DNA from: Arthrobacter sp. B3I4
GTDB lineage: Bacteria > Actinomycetota > Actinomycetes > Actinomycetales > Micrococcaceae
Assembly: GCF_030816855.1 (NCBI RefSeq)
Contig: NZ_JAUSYK010000001.1
Location: 3,224,001-3,288,000, forward strand
Direction: 5' to 3'
DNA length: 64,000 nucleotides
Below the pieces are notes generated by a model. The model made no database searches and was not told the origin of the DNA. It was given only the letters and a program-made list of their open reading frames with translations. The translations under genes and the position numbers were made by a program. Every line of letters begins with the position of its first letter. Position 1 is the first letter of the stretch. Positions 8,000-15,948 of this stretch are shown piece by piece.

Positions 8000-8297
8000 G
8001 GCCCGGTTCGATGACGTCATCCACGCACCGGTACGGTTGAGGATCTGCGGAGTGCTGCGGCCGGTGGAGCAGATGGACTTCGCGGTGCTGCGCGACACGC
8101 TCCGCGTCTCGGACGCAACACTCTCGAAGCACCTCAAGACCCTGGCTGAGGCCAGCTACGTCACCCTGACAAAGGCCGCATCGGCGGCCCGCCCCGACGC
8201 CCGCCGGCTGACATGGGTGACCCTCACACCTGCTGGGCGGATCGCCTTCGACGCACACGTGCGTGCACTGAAGGAGATCGCTGGCAGTGCCGGCTGA
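7992..8297 (+). CDS. winged-helix transcriptional regulator (MarR/HTH_34-like)
   Basis: 101 residues from GTG 7992, which overlaps the stop of the membrane-protein gene; an in-frame start at 7938 lies well inside that gene and is less likely. The protein is essentially one winged helix: FDDVIHAPVRLRICGVL, then a recognition helix in the VSDATLSKHLKTLAEASYV stretch, and a wing with RRLTWVTLTPAG. This pattern matches the single-domain HTH_34/PadR-like regulators with sequence H.xRLxIlxxL...LS.HL..L...GYV. No effector domain is present. It probably autoregulates its coupled membrane-protein gene; that is inference. A perfect GGAACGTTCC palindrome lies at 8315-8324, just after the gene. Confidence 0.8.
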   Translation: MPEARFDDVIHAPVRLRICGVLRPVEQMDFAVLRDTLRVSDATLSKHLKTLAEASYVTLTKAASAARPDARRLTWVTLTPAGRIAFDAHVRALKEIAGSAG

Positions 8298-8430
8298 ACA
8301 GGCTGGATCAGGTGGGAACGTTCCGTTCGCGTATGAGCGCTGCTGCAGAGTCCCGGCCGCAACCACTGCCCAGCAGGTCGCGTCCGCATTCGTCGGCGCT
8401 TCTCAGGACAATGAATGGGAGACTGCGAGA

Positions 8431-8943
8431 ATGATTCGTACTCTGGACTTACCGGTCACCCTCAGCACCAAGGCCCAGGAGCTCACGCTGCGCCGGGCTT
8501 CCGACGGCGACCTCACGGCACTGATGCTCCTTCTCGCTGACGATCCCATCAGCGCAACGCGAGGCGACAGGGCCGACGACGCCGACGCCGCTGCGTACCG
8601 GTCCGCGCTGGCTGAAATCCTTGCTGATCCCGCCAACGACCTGCTCGTGGTCGTGAACGAGGCAGACGAGCCCCTCGCCACCATGCAGCTCACCCGCATC
8701 CCTGGTATGGCCCGGCGCGGTTCCACTCGGCTGCTGGTCGAAGCCGTGCGGGTCCGCAGCGACCACAGGGCAAGTGGCATCGGATCAGCGATGATGCGGT
8801 GGGTTACCGGAAGTGCAGCCCCGGCCGTTGAGGCGTCGCTGGTCCAGCTCACATCGGACGAGGCACGTCAGGACGCCCACCGCTTCTATGAGCGGCTGGG
8901 ATTCGTTGGATCGCACCGGGGCTTTAAATACAGGCTGGGATGA
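8431..8943 (+). CDS. GNAT family N-acetyltransferase
   Basis: 170 residues. The GNAT fold begins at about residue 12 (LTLRRASDGDL), the acetyl-CoA pyrophosphate loop is VRSDHRASGIGSAMM (a variant of Q/RxxGxG/A), and the end has HRFYERLGFVGSHRGF, the usual beta-6/alpha-4 region of acetyltransferases. A start at 8431 with a GGGAG motif about 10 nt upstream fits the domain boundary; the open frame continues to a GTG at 8287 that overlaps the previous gene, but that extension has no GNAT similarity. Substrate unknown. A perfect hairpin terminator follows at 8988. Confidence 0.85.
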   Translation: MIRTLDLPVTLSTKAQELTLRRASDGDLTALMLLLADDPISATRGDRADDADAAAYRSALAEILADPANDLLVVVNEADEPLATMQLTRIPGMARRGSTRLLVEAVRVRSDHRASGIGSAMMRWVTGSAAPAVEASLVQLTSDEARQDAHRFYERLGFVGSHRGFKYRLG

Positions 8944-8987
8944 AGCCGACAACCATCGGCTGCAGTACCGCAGAACATTAACGCCAA

Positions 8988-9020
8988 CTGCCCGTGTCCG
9001 CAGAATGCGGACACGGGCAG
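8988..9020. terminator. strong bidirectional hairpin terminator
   Basis: A perfect 15-bp stem (CTGCCCGTGTCCGCA, loop GAA, then the exact complement) lies between the convergent GNAT gene and the MFS transporter gene. The flanks are comparatively AT-rich (CATTAACG on one side), and on the minus strand a T-rich stretch follows. Confidence 0.8.
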
Positions 9021-9051
9021 CAATGATGCCGGCGGGAGCTAAGCCTGCCGG

Positions 9052-10431
9052 TTATTTCTTGCCGGCAGCGATCAGGTCGGCGGTACCCTGCGCGTCGGCG
9101 GCGTCGACGTCGTGCAGTGAAATGCCCCGGGTTTCCTTGAGGAAGAACACCGCCACCATCGTCACCAGGCAGGCACCGAGCAGGTAGATGGCCACCGGAA
9201 CGGAGGACTTGTACTGGCCCAGCAGCGAACTGGCGATGATCGGAGCAAGTGATCCGGCGACGATCGAGGTGACCTGGTAGCCCAGGGACACGCCGGAGTA
9301 GCGCATCCGGGTCGGGAACATCTCCGCCATGATCGCCGGCTGCCCGGCGTACATCAGGGCGTGGAACAGCAGGCCAATGGTGATCGCGAGGAGGATGATG
9401 AGGTCGTTCTTGGTGTCCATCATCGGGAAGGCGAAGAAGCCCCAGGTGGCGCCAAGGACGGCTCCGGCCATGTACACCGGCTTGCGCCCAAGGCGGTCCG
9501 AGAGCCGGCCCACCATGGGTACGACGGCGAAGTGGATGAAGTGCGCCACCAGCAACAGGAGCAGGATGCGCGAGGTGTCCGCCTGGACGATCACCTTGAG
9601 GTACGTGATCGAGAAGGTGACCACGAGGTAGTACAGGACGTTTTCGGCGAAGCGCAGGCCCATGGCGGTGAACACGCCACGGGGGTAGCGACGGAAGACC
9701 TCGGCCACACCGTAGCCCTTGTTCTCGACGACAACTTCCTTCTGGGCCTCGAGGAAGATCGGGGCGTCCTGGACCTTGGTGCGGATGTAGTAACCAATGA
9801 CCACGATCACGGCGGAGAGCCAGAACGCGATGCGCCAGCCCCAGCCCAGGAAGTCGGCGGAGGACAGCACCGAGGACAGGATGAACAGCACGGCGGTGGC
9901 GAGCAGGTTGCCCATCGGGACCGCCGACTGCGGCCAGCTGGCCCAGAAGCCGCGGGACTTGCTGGGGCTGTGCTCGGCAACGAGCAGGACGGCGCCGCCC
10001 CACTCACCGCCGACTGCGAAGCCCTGGGCGAAACGCAGGAAGACGAGCAGCGCCGGCGCCCAGTAGCCGATCTGCTGGAAGCTGGGCAGGCAGCCCATCA
10101 GGAACGTGGAGACACCGACGAGGATGATGCTGAGCTGCAGCAGCTGCTTGCGGCCGAACTTGTCACCAAAGTGTCCGAAGACGATGCCACCGATGGGACG
10201 GGCGACGAAGCCGACGGCGTAGGTCAGGAAGGCTGCGATGATGCCGTCCAGCTCGGTGCCGGAGTTGGGGAAGAACATCTTGCCAAAGACCAGGGTGGCG
10301 GCGGACGCGTAGAGGAAGAATTCGTACCACTCGACGACGGTGCCGGCCATGGAGGCCGCGACTACTTTCTTAAGGCCGGACGACTTGACGTCCGGCTCTT
10401 CCCGCCTGGCGGCGGCGTTTTCCGTGCTCAT
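9052..10431 (-). CDS. MFS transporter, metabolite:H+ symporter (MHS) family
   Basis: 459 residues with twelve predicted membrane helices. The protein has the MHS-family marks: VEWYEFFLY in the first helix, FGHFGDKFGRKQLL in the loop between helices 2 and 3 (the MFS motif A), FAQGFAVGGEWGGAVL around helix 5 and a second copy of motif A as VGRLSDRLGRKPV. MHS members (ProP, KgtP, ShiA types) import organic acids, betaines or shikimate with protons; the substrate here cannot be told. ATG 10431 has a GAAGGAG site at the right distance. It is a single-gene unit ending at the terminator at 8988-9020, and its stop is separated from the metX gene upstream by about 170 bp. Confidence 0.9.
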   Translation of the reverse strand: MSTENAAARREEPDVKSSGLKKVVAASMAGTVVEWYEFFLYASAATLVFGKMFFPNSGTELDGIIAAFLTYAVGFVARPIGGIVFGHFGDKFGRKQLLQLSIILVGVSTFLMGCLPSFQQIGYWAPALLVFLRFAQGFAVGGEWGGAVLLVAEHSPSKSRGFWASWPQSAVPMGNLLATAVLFILSSVLSSADFLGWGWRIAFWLSAVIVVIGYYIRTKVQDAPIFLEAQKEVVVENKGYGVAEVFRRYPRGVFTAMGLRFAENVLYYLVVTFSITYLKVIVQADTSRILLLLLVAHFIHFAVVPMVGRLSDRLGRKPVYMAGAVLGATWGFFAFPMMDTKNDLIILLAITIGLLFHALMYAGQPAIMAEMFPTRMRYSGVSLGYQVTSIVAGSLAPIIASSLLGQYKSSVPVAIYLLGACLVTMVAVFFLKETRGISLHDVDAADAQGTADLIAAGKK

Positions 10432-10600
10432 AAAGACTCCTTCGGTGTCGCCTTCGACACCCCGTGGACCATTGGGTAGACAACGCGTGTGAGTTGTAAC
10501 ACACGGCGTCATTCTCCACGAGTATGGACTGTTCTTCGGGCAGGCTCAACGACAAATAGTGCAGAGGGGGTCTGCAAAAACGCACACGATGCTCCGCGCC

Positions 10601-11752
10601 TCAGCGAAAGAAGCTGCCCCGAAGTTGGTCGCTGAGCTGGCCGATCTCGGTCAGGAAGCCGTCGTGGCCGATCGGTGCCTCAATGACGTGGACGGGGACC
10701 TCGCCGGGAAGGGCCTCGGCGAGCGCGCGGGACTGTGCAGGGAAGTACAGCCGGTCCGAGTTCACCGCGGCGACGAAGAACTCCGCGGCGGTGGCAGCGA
10801 GCGCCTGCGGCAGGGTGCCGCGGCCGCGCGCGACGTCGTGGCTCATGAGCGCTTCGGTAATGGCGATGTAGCTGTTGGCGTCGAAGCGGCGGACCAGCTT
10901 GTTGCCCTGGTGGTCCAGGTAGCTCTCCACCTGGTAGCGGCCGCGGCCTGCCAGGGAGCCTGCCGCCAGCGGGGCCTCGGCCTCCTGTGCACTGCGGCCG
11001 AAGCGTTCGTCCAGCTCAGCGGCGGAACGGTAGGTGATGTGGGCGATCCGGCGGGCCAGGGCCAGTCCGGCGTGCGGCTCGGGGCCGCCGTAGTAGTCAC
11101 CGCCGTTGAAGTGGGGGTCCTGGCGGATGGCCAGGGTCTGGGCCTGGGCAAAGGCAATCTGTTCGGCGGTGCTGCTGGCGCCCACCGAGATGACCGCGCA
11201 GCGCTGCACCCGCTCCGGGTAGCTGACGGCCCACTCCAAGGCCCGGGCCCCGCCGAGAGACCCACCCAGTACCGCGTACCAGCGGTCAATGCCCAGGGCG
11301 TCGGCAAGCCGGGCTTCGGCTGCAGTGCTGTCGCGGAGCGTCACCAGCGGGAAGCGCGATCCCCACGGCCGGCCGTCGGGGGCAGGTGTGGAGGGCCCGG
11401 TGGAGCCGTAGCAGCCGCCCAGGATGTTGACAGACACGACAAAGTACTTGTCCGTGTCGACCGGGGCGCCGGGTCCTGCCAATTGTTCCCACCAGCCCGG
11501 TTCCTGGCCCGCGCCTCTGGTGACGTGGGTGTCCCCGGTCAGGGCGTGTTCGATCAGCACGGCGTTGGAGGCGTCCGCGTTGAGGCTCCCCCAGGTTTCG
11601 TAGGCGAGCGTGACTTCCGGCAGCGTGGCCCCGGATTCGAGCGCCAGGGAACCGACCTGCAGGTACTGCACGGTCCCATCGGGAACAGCGCCGTCAGGGA
11701 CGGGGGAAAGCTTGGTTCCGGGAACACCGGTGCGGGTGACGGCAATCGTCAT
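10601..11752 (-). CDS. metX: homoserine O-acetyltransferase
   Basis: 383 residues of the alpha/beta-hydrolase MetX family. It acetylates homoserine with acetyl-CoA, the committing step of methionine synthesis. Signatures: LGGCYGSTGPS near 111-122, the nucleophile elbow GGSLGG with Ser165, the Asp in SDRLYFP and the His in the C-terminal PIGHDGFL. Family members need position-specific residues to separate acetyl- from succinyltransferase; the choice of acetyl rests on the MetX-type family and the adjacent O-acetylhomoserine sulfhydrylase gene. It has its own SAM-IV riboswitch 5' leader (11768-11882), so it is repressed by S-adenosylmethionine independently of metY. Confidence 0.93.
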   Translation of the reverse strand: MTIAVTRTGVPGTKLSPVPDGAVPDGTVQYLQVGSLALESGATLPEVTLAYETWGSLNADASNAVLIEHALTGDTHVTRGAGQEPGWWEQLAGPGAPVDTDKYFVVSVNILGGCYGSTGPSTPAPDGRPWGSRFPLVTLRDSTAAEARLADALGIDRWYAVLGGSLGGARALEWAVSYPERVQRCAVISVGASSTAEQIAFAQAQTLAIRQDPHFNGGDYYGGPEPHAGLALARRIAHITYRSAAELDERFGRSAQEAEAPLAAGSLAGRGRYQVESYLDHQGNKLVRRFDANSYIAITEALMSHDVARGRGTLPQALAATAAEFFVAAVNSDRLYFPAQSRALAEALPGEVPVHVIEAPIGHDGFLTEIGQLSDQLRGSFFR

Positions 11753-11767
11753 GTGAGGACCTAACTT

Positions 11768-11882
11768 CGCGCTTGCCCGCCGTCAGCTGACCGGCAGGCC
11801 AGGTCTTCACCCGGGGCACCCCGCCGCAAAAGGAGGGTTGCCGGCCAGCAAGCCGGGGCTGTCACTGGCACTCATGACCTGG
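11768..11882 (-). ncRNA. SAM-IV riboswitch upstream of metX
   Basis: On the minus strand the leader reads AGGTCATGAGTGCCAG, then AGCCCCGGCTTGCTGGCCGGCAACCCTCC in two blocks, GGGGTGCCCCGGGTGAAGACCT, and a 3' stem closing with GGCAAGCGCG. These are the conserved core elements of the actinobacterial SAM-IV class. A TAGAAT -10 hexamer (plus-strand 11887-11892) sits just outside, so transcription would begin at the aptamer. The distal end lies about 16 nt before the metX start, so control of translation initiation is likely. Known class; SAM binding represses methionine genes. Confidence 0.88.
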
Positions 11883-11938
11883 GTCGATTCTACGAAACAC
11901 GGCGGCGCAAGCGCGAAGATTGTGACGGTTGTGTGACC

Positions 11939-13255
11939 TCAGACGTCCTTGGCGGCCCGGAAGCCGGCGTCGAGGTCCGCGATGATGTCGTCGATGTGCT
12001 CAAGACCCACCGACAGCCGCACCAGGCCGGGGTGGACGCCGGCCACCGCCTGCTGTTCGGGTGAGAGCTGGCTGTGGGTGGTCGACGCCGGGTGGATGAC
12101 CAGGGAACGCACGTCGCCGATGTTCGCCACGTGGGAATGCAGTTCGAGCGCGTCAACGAAGCGCTTTCCGGCTTCCGCTCCCCCGGCCACGATGAACGAC
12201 ACGACGGCGCCGGTGCCCTTGGGTCCGTACTTGCGGCCCCGCTCGTACCACGGGCTGGAGGGCAGACCGGCGTAGGCAACCGATTCGACGTCGTTCCTTG
12301 CCTCCAACCACGTGGCTACCGCCACGGCGTTGGCGACGTGCCGTTCCATCCGCAGGCTGAGGGTCTCAATGCCCTGCGCGATGAGGAAGGCATTGAACGG
12401 TGAGACGGCGGAACCGAGGTCGCGCAGCAGCTGGACCCGTGCCTTCAGAATGAAGGACAGGTTGGCGCCCAGCGCGCCGTCCGCTCCCAGGTCCCGGGCG
12501 TAGACCAGGCCATTGTAGGTGGGGTCCGGGGTGTTGAAGCCCGGGAAGCGTTCCGGGTCCTTGCCGAAGTCGAAGTTGCCGGAGTCCACGATCACGCCGG
12601 CGATCGCGGTGCCGTGGCCGCCCAGGTATTTGGTGGCGGAGTGGACCACGACGTCCGCGCCCCACTCGAGCGGCCGGATCAGGTAGGGGGTGGAGAGGGT
12701 GTTGTCCACGACCAGCGGCACCCCGGCCCGGTGCGCGACGTCGGCGATGCCTTCGATGTCCAGCACGTCCTGGCGCGGGTTGGAGACGACCTCGCCGAAG
12801 AACAGCTTTGTGTTCGGGCGCACCGCGTCGCGCCATTGCTCGAGGTTGTCCGGGTCCGCCACGAAGGTCACGGCAATGCCGAGCTTCTTCAGCGTGTGGC
12901 CCAGCAGGTTGTAGGTGCCGCCGTAGAGGCTGGGGCTGGCGACGACGTGGTCGCCGGCTTCGGCGACGTTGAGGACGGCGAAAGTTGCCGCGGCCTGGCC
13001 GGAGCTGAGCAGGAGCGCACCGACCCCGCCTTCGAGGCTTGCGATCCGCTGTTCCACCGCGTCCTGGGTGGGGTTGCCGATCCGGGTGTAAATAGGTGCC
13101 AGCTCGGCGAGGGCGAAGCGGTTGGCGGCGCTTTCGGCGCTGGGGAAGACGAACGACGTCGTCTGGTAGATCGGCAGCGACCGGGCGCCCGTGGCGGAAT
13201 CGGGCTGTTGCCCGGCGTGAATCTGGCGGGTTTCGAAGGACCAGGCGTTCGACAT
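11939..13255 (-). CDS. metY: O-acetylhomoserine aminocarboxypropyltransferase / sulfhydrylase
   Basis: 438 residues of the Cys/Met-metabolism PLP enzyme family. It joins O-acetylhomoserine and sulfide (or methanethiol) to homocysteine (methionine). Marks: SSGQAAA near 85, the PLP-phosphate and Tyr-containing region IYTRIGNPTQ at 55-64, and the Schiff-base Lys209 in VHSATKYLGGHG. Length is that of MetY (about 430), longer than MetB/MetZ. ATG 13255 has an AGGAG site 8 nt upstream. A second SAM-IV riboswitch lies in its leader. It precedes metX on the same strand, with 186 bp holding the metX riboswitch between them. Confidence 0.92.
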   Translation of the reverse strand: MSNAWSFETRQIHAGQQPDSATGARSLPIYQTTSFVFPSAESAANRFALAELAPIYTRIGNPTQDAVEQRIASLEGGVGALLLSSGQAAATFAVLNVAEAGDHVVASPSLYGGTYNLLGHTLKKLGIAVTFVADPDNLEQWRDAVRPNTKLFFGEVVSNPRQDVLDIEGIADVAHRAGVPLVVDNTLSTPYLIRPLEWGADVVVHSATKYLGGHGTAIAGVIVDSGNFDFGKDPERFPGFNTPDPTYNGLVYARDLGADGALGANLSFILKARVQLLRDLGSAVSPFNAFLIAQGIETLSLRMERHVANAVAVATWLEARNDVESVAYAGLPSSPWYERGRKYGPKGTGAVVSFIVAGGAEAGKRFVDALELHSHVANIGDVRSLVIHPASTTHSQLSPEQQAVAGVHPGLVRLSVGLEHIDDIIADLDAGFRAAKDV

Positions 13256-13317
13256 TGAAGTACTCCTGTGACTGGGCACAGACCGTCACGGCCCGCTGGG
13301 CCGGACGGCTCTGGCGC

Positions 13318-13432
13318 CGCGCTTGCCTCCCGGCGGGCGCCGGAGGGCCAGGTCTTCACCCGGGGCACCCCACCGCGTATGGAGGGTTGCCGGCCAGCAA
13401 GCCGGGGCTTCGTGCTGGCACTCATGACCTGC
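13318..13432 (-). ncRNA. SAM-IV riboswitch upstream of metY
   Basis: The second copy of the SAM-IV aptamer: GCAGGTCATGAGTGCCAG, GCCCCGGCTTGCTGG, CCGGCAACCCTCC, GGGGTGCCCCGGGTGAAGACC and a closing GGCAAGCGCG, almost the same as the metX copy in the core but different in the peripheral stems and in the linker to the start codon. A TAAACT hexamer (plus-strand 13437-13442) is placed like the -10 of the metX copy. Its 3' end lies about 60 nt before the metY start, so this one has a longer expression platform. Confidence 0.88.
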
Positions 13433-13530
13433 GTCCAGTTTAGGAAGGCTTTCCGGCACCGGGAAGGTTTGTGACGAAGATGAAGACAGTCGCCGGCAAG
13501 GCCTGGCGGAGCCCCAAACTGGGCCTCTAA

Positions 13531-13549
13531 CGGGGTTAGGCTACCCTAA
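13531..13549 (+). promoter_or_regulatory. candidate iron-regulator (DtxR/IdeR) box
   Basis: The sequence CGGGGTTAGGCTACCCTAA matches 15 of 19 positions of the consensus iron box TTAGGTTAGGCTAACCTAA. It lies 37 bp before the VOC gene and more than 270 bp before metY on the other strand. Inference only; the left end of the palindrome is weak. Confidence 0.4.
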
Positions 13550-13585
13550 GCTGAGAGCTCCATCACAAAGTGCCAAGATGAGGGC

Positions 13586-14224
13586 ATGCGCATGGATCAC
13601 GTCTCTTACGCCTGTGAACAAGATGGCCTTGCGGCCACCACCGACCGTATTGCGTCCGCCCTCGGAGTCGAAGCCGTGAAGGGCGGGGTACACCCCCGAT
13701 TCGGGACCCGCAACATGATTATCCCGCTTGCGGGGCACAAATACCTGGAAGTCGTAGAGGTCCTGGACCACCCGGCTTCGGACAAGGCTCCGTTCGGCCA
13801 GGCCGTGCGTGCCCGCTCGGCAGCCGGCGGCGGCTGGATGGGCTGGTGCGTCGAGGTCGACGATCTGGCTCCCTTCGAGGAGCGCCTGGGACGCCTGGCC
13901 GTCAACGGCAACCGAAAATTCCCGGACGGCAGGGAACTGGTCTGGAAGCAGATCGGCATCCTCGGTCTCATCGCGGACCCGCAGGTGCCCTACATGCTCA
14001 AGTGGGAAGGCGACCCGGCCCTGCACCCGTCCCACGCCTACGAAAGCAGCGTAAAGATGTCCTCCCTCACGATCGCCGGCTCGGCTGAGCGGGTCACCGA
14101 GTGGCTGGGCGAACCGGTGGAGAAGCCGCTGGAGGATGTGGACGTGAACTGGCTGGCCCCGCACGGGACGCCCGGAATCATGTCCGTCACCTTCGAAACC
14201 AATTCCGGAGCCGTCACCATCTGA
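13586..14224 (+). CDS. VOC / glyoxalase-like domain protein
   Basis: 212 residues of the glyoxalase-like (Glyoxalase_3) type. It opens at once with the VOC strand MDHVSYACEQDGLAATT, has HPRFGTRNMIIPL and KYLEVVEV (putative metal-ligand Glu in the latter) and a second half from about residue 140 with SSLTIAG and FETNSGAVTI. The two-half layout with small beta-alpha-beta-beta-beta motifs is standard for VOC. Members bind a divalent metal and act on diverse small molecules; the substrate is not evident. ATG 13586 is the only sensible start, with GAGGG-type site just upstream. The gene stands alone on the plus strand behind a possible iron box. Confidence 0.8.
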   Translation: MRMDHVSYACEQDGLAATTDRIASALGVEAVKGGVHPRFGTRNMIIPLAGHKYLEVVEVLDHPASDKAPFGQAVRARSAAGGGWMGWCVEVDDLAPFEERLGRLAVNGNRKFPDGRELVWKQIGILGLIADPQVPYMLKWEGDPALHPSHAYESSVKMSSLTIAGSAERVTEWLGEPVEKPLEDVDVNWLAPHGTPGIMSVTFETNSGAVTI

Positions 14225-14231
14225 CGCCTGC

Positions 14232-14299
14232 CAGAAAATCTTCGGCCGCCAGCAGCGGGTGCCAATGACGCCACCCACCGCTGACGGCCGAATTTCTTT
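14232..14299. terminator. long hairpin between convergent genes
   Basis: AGAAAATCTTCGGCCG, followed by CAGCAGCGGGTG, pairs imperfectly with CACCC, CGCTG and CGGCCGAATTTCTT about 20 nt later. The A-rich 5' side and T-rich 3' side make it a plausible two-way terminator for the VOC and CPBP genes. Confidence 0.55.
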
Positions 14300-14346
14300 A
14301 ACCCGGCCCCGGGGCGGACGGCAGCGCAGGCGGGCTCACCCAGGAG

Positions 14347-15132
14347 TCAGCCCAGGCCGATGGCTTTGCCGAAGAGGCTGAAGCCGACGAATGCGACAAT
14401 GTCCAGCAGCGCATGGGCGATCACCAGCGGCATCACCCGCCGCGTCCTGGTGTAAATCAGGGCGAAGACGACGCCCATGACGGCGTTGCCGATGAAGGGT
14501 CCGAAGCCCTGGTACAGGTGGTAGCTGCCGCGCAGCATGGAGCTGGTGAAAATCGCCAACGGCATGCCCCAGCCGAACTTGCCGAGCCGGTCCAGCAGGT
14601 AGCCGACCACAATCACTTCCTCCACGATCCCGTGCCGGATGGCGGAGAGAATGAGCACGGGCACCGTCCACGAGTAGGAGTCCAGCGCGCTGGGGATGAT
14701 CGCCGTCGTGATCCCCAGCGCCCTCCCGGCGGCGTACAGGCCAAGTGACGGGATGCCAATGGCCGCTGCGAGGCCCAGCCCCTGGAGCAGGTCCCTGCCC
14801 GGGCGGGCAAAGTTGAACCCGAGCTTGCGGAACGCGGAGGTGCCGGTGCTGGAGGCGCCGGCGGGAAGCCCGGTGGGCCGGTGCTCGGTCAGGAAATAGA
14901 TCACCAGCACCACCGGAACCAAGGCAAAGATGATGTCCAGCAGCTGGTAGGTGAGGTCGAAGTACTCCCGGCTGCTCTGGGACCGGTTGAGCGTGGAGGT
15001 GCCCTGCGCCAGCGGCGCCCGGGTCAGCTTGTCCAGCAGCTGCACTACGGAGTACACGGCCGACTGTCCGAGTGACAGGCCTAGGACAATCCAGACTTCG
15101 AGCCGCAGCCGACGGCGGGAGGGAACCAACAT
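14347..15132 (-). CDS. CPBP family intramembrane metalloprotease
   Basis: 261 residues with about eight membrane helices. The three CPBP (CAAX protease / bacteriocin-processing) motifs are visible: EEVIVVGYLL (Glu-Glu pair, about residue 172), SSMLRGSYHLYQG (His) and HALLDIVAF (His and Asp) near the C-terminus. The usual Arg of the first motif (EExxxR) is not at its place here (EEVIVVG). Such proteins cleave peptide bonds within or near membranes; the bacterial substrates are mostly unknown. ATG 15132 has a weak AGGATAG site. It forms a single-gene unit between the unknown Rho_N-like gene and the terminator at 14232. Confidence 0.85.
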   Translation of the reverse strand: MLVPSRRRLRLEVWIVLGLSLGQSAVYSVVQLLDKLTRAPLAQGTSTLNRSQSSREYFDLTYQLLDIIFALVPVVLVIYFLTEHRPTGLPAGASSTGTSAFRKLGFNFARPGRDLLQGLGLAAAIGIPSLGLYAAGRALGITTAIIPSALDSYSWTVPVLILSAIRHGIVEEVIVVGYLLDRLGKFGWGMPLAIFTSSMLRGSYHLYQGFGPFIGNAVMGVVFALIYTRTRRVMPLVIAHALLDIVAFVGFSLFGKAIGLG

Positions 15133-15213
15133 GCTTCTATCCTGCCTGCCGTTGCCGGGAGTTCACTGCACGCAGCCTCGCAGCGGGCAGGCCGCGCGCC
15201 GAAGGGCGGGGCG

Positions 15214-15819
15214 TCAGGCATCCTCCCGGTCCGGGTTTTCGAGGCGGAAGAAGTTGGACTGGCGCCCGTCGCTGCGCTGCTCCTGATAGATGAAGTTCAG
15301 GCCGCGGTCATCGAAGGTCTTAAACCACTCGTCCCAGCTCACCTTCTTCAGGTTTGCATCACTGCCGCCAAAATCGATCCTCAGGACACCGAGGTGGTCG
15401 CCGTGCTTGGTGCCCTCGACGGTGGCCGGCACGCCGTCGCGGTCCTCGGCCCACTGCCGGATGACTTCGTGGTGGGTTGTGGCCAGGCTGCGGCCCTCGC
15501 GTTCCGGCTCGTCCTCGGTGGACGTGATCTCCTGCGAGTACTTCAGCGACTTGGAGGAGTCTGCTCCCTCGCGGATTCGTCCGCCTTCCGGGCCTGCACC
15601 GAGATCACCGGAGCCTTCGCCGGTCTCAGTGCCGGTCTCCGTACCGTCCGCCGAACGGGCCTTGGCAACCTCCTGGACGAGTTCTTCCTTGCGCAGCTTG
15701 GAGGCGCCGCTCACCTCTTCGTCCCGCGCCTCCTTCCGGAGTTCATCGACCTTCATTTCGCGCAGTTCCGACTCGTCCGCTGCGCCGGTCTTCCGGTCCG
15801 CTGAATCCTTGTCGGCCAT
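15214..15819 (-). CDS. Rho_N-like domain protein, conserved hypothetical
   Basis: 201 very hydrophilic residues. Residues about 20-53 (LREMKVDELRKEARDEEVSG.. KLRKEELVQEV) match the two-helix SAP-like fold of the Rho factor N-terminal domain. A Gly/Glu/Thr-rich linker follows (55-95). The C-terminal 90 residues form a compact domain with HHEVIRQWAEDRDGVPATV, GVLRIDFGG and WDEWFKTFDDRGLNFIYQ, which I know as a recurrent unnamed domain in small actinobacterial and proteobacterial proteins. ATG 15819 has GGAG 8 nt upstream. A TTGACA / TAGATA promoter lies upstream. A nucleic-acid role is suggested by the first domain only. Confidence 0.75.
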   Translation of the reverse strand: MADKDSADRKTGAADESELREMKVDELRKEARDEEVSGASKLRKEELVQEVAKARSADGTETGTETGEGSGDLGAGPEGGRIREGADSSKSLKYSQEITSTEDEPEREGRSLATTHHEVIRQWAEDRDGVPATVEGTKHGDHLGVLRIDFGGSDANLKKVSWDEWFKTFDDRGLNFIYQEQRSDGRQSNFFRLENPDREDA

Positions 15820-15871
15820 GGTCCCACTCCTTAGATATTAGGCTGCCGCCGGTTTTCGTAAGCGTACTTAC

Positions 15872-15902
15872 TATCTAGCTTCGTGTGCGGGCAACTTGTC
15901 AA
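15872..15902 (-). promoter_or_regulatory. candidate sigma-70-type promoter of the Rho_N-like gene
   Basis: On the minus strand TTGACA (plus 15897-15902) and TAGATA (plus 15872-15877) are separated by 19 bp, in an AT-richer patch that ends about 50 bp before the start codon. The spacing is slightly long. Confidence 0.45.
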
Positions 15903-15948
15903 GGGTCCCGTCAAGTTCAGTCGGGCCAGGAGGCCGCCGAACCGTCGC

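Noticed and set aside
6000..9000. Genomic island or prophage
   Set aside because: Lower recognisability and a little less GC, but no integrase, tRNA, direct repeat or phage gene.
10490..10512. Inverted GTGTG..CACAC before the MFS transporter gene as an operator
   Set aside because: Arms are only five bases and match no regulator site well; a FadR/GntR-type site would need a further match at the end.
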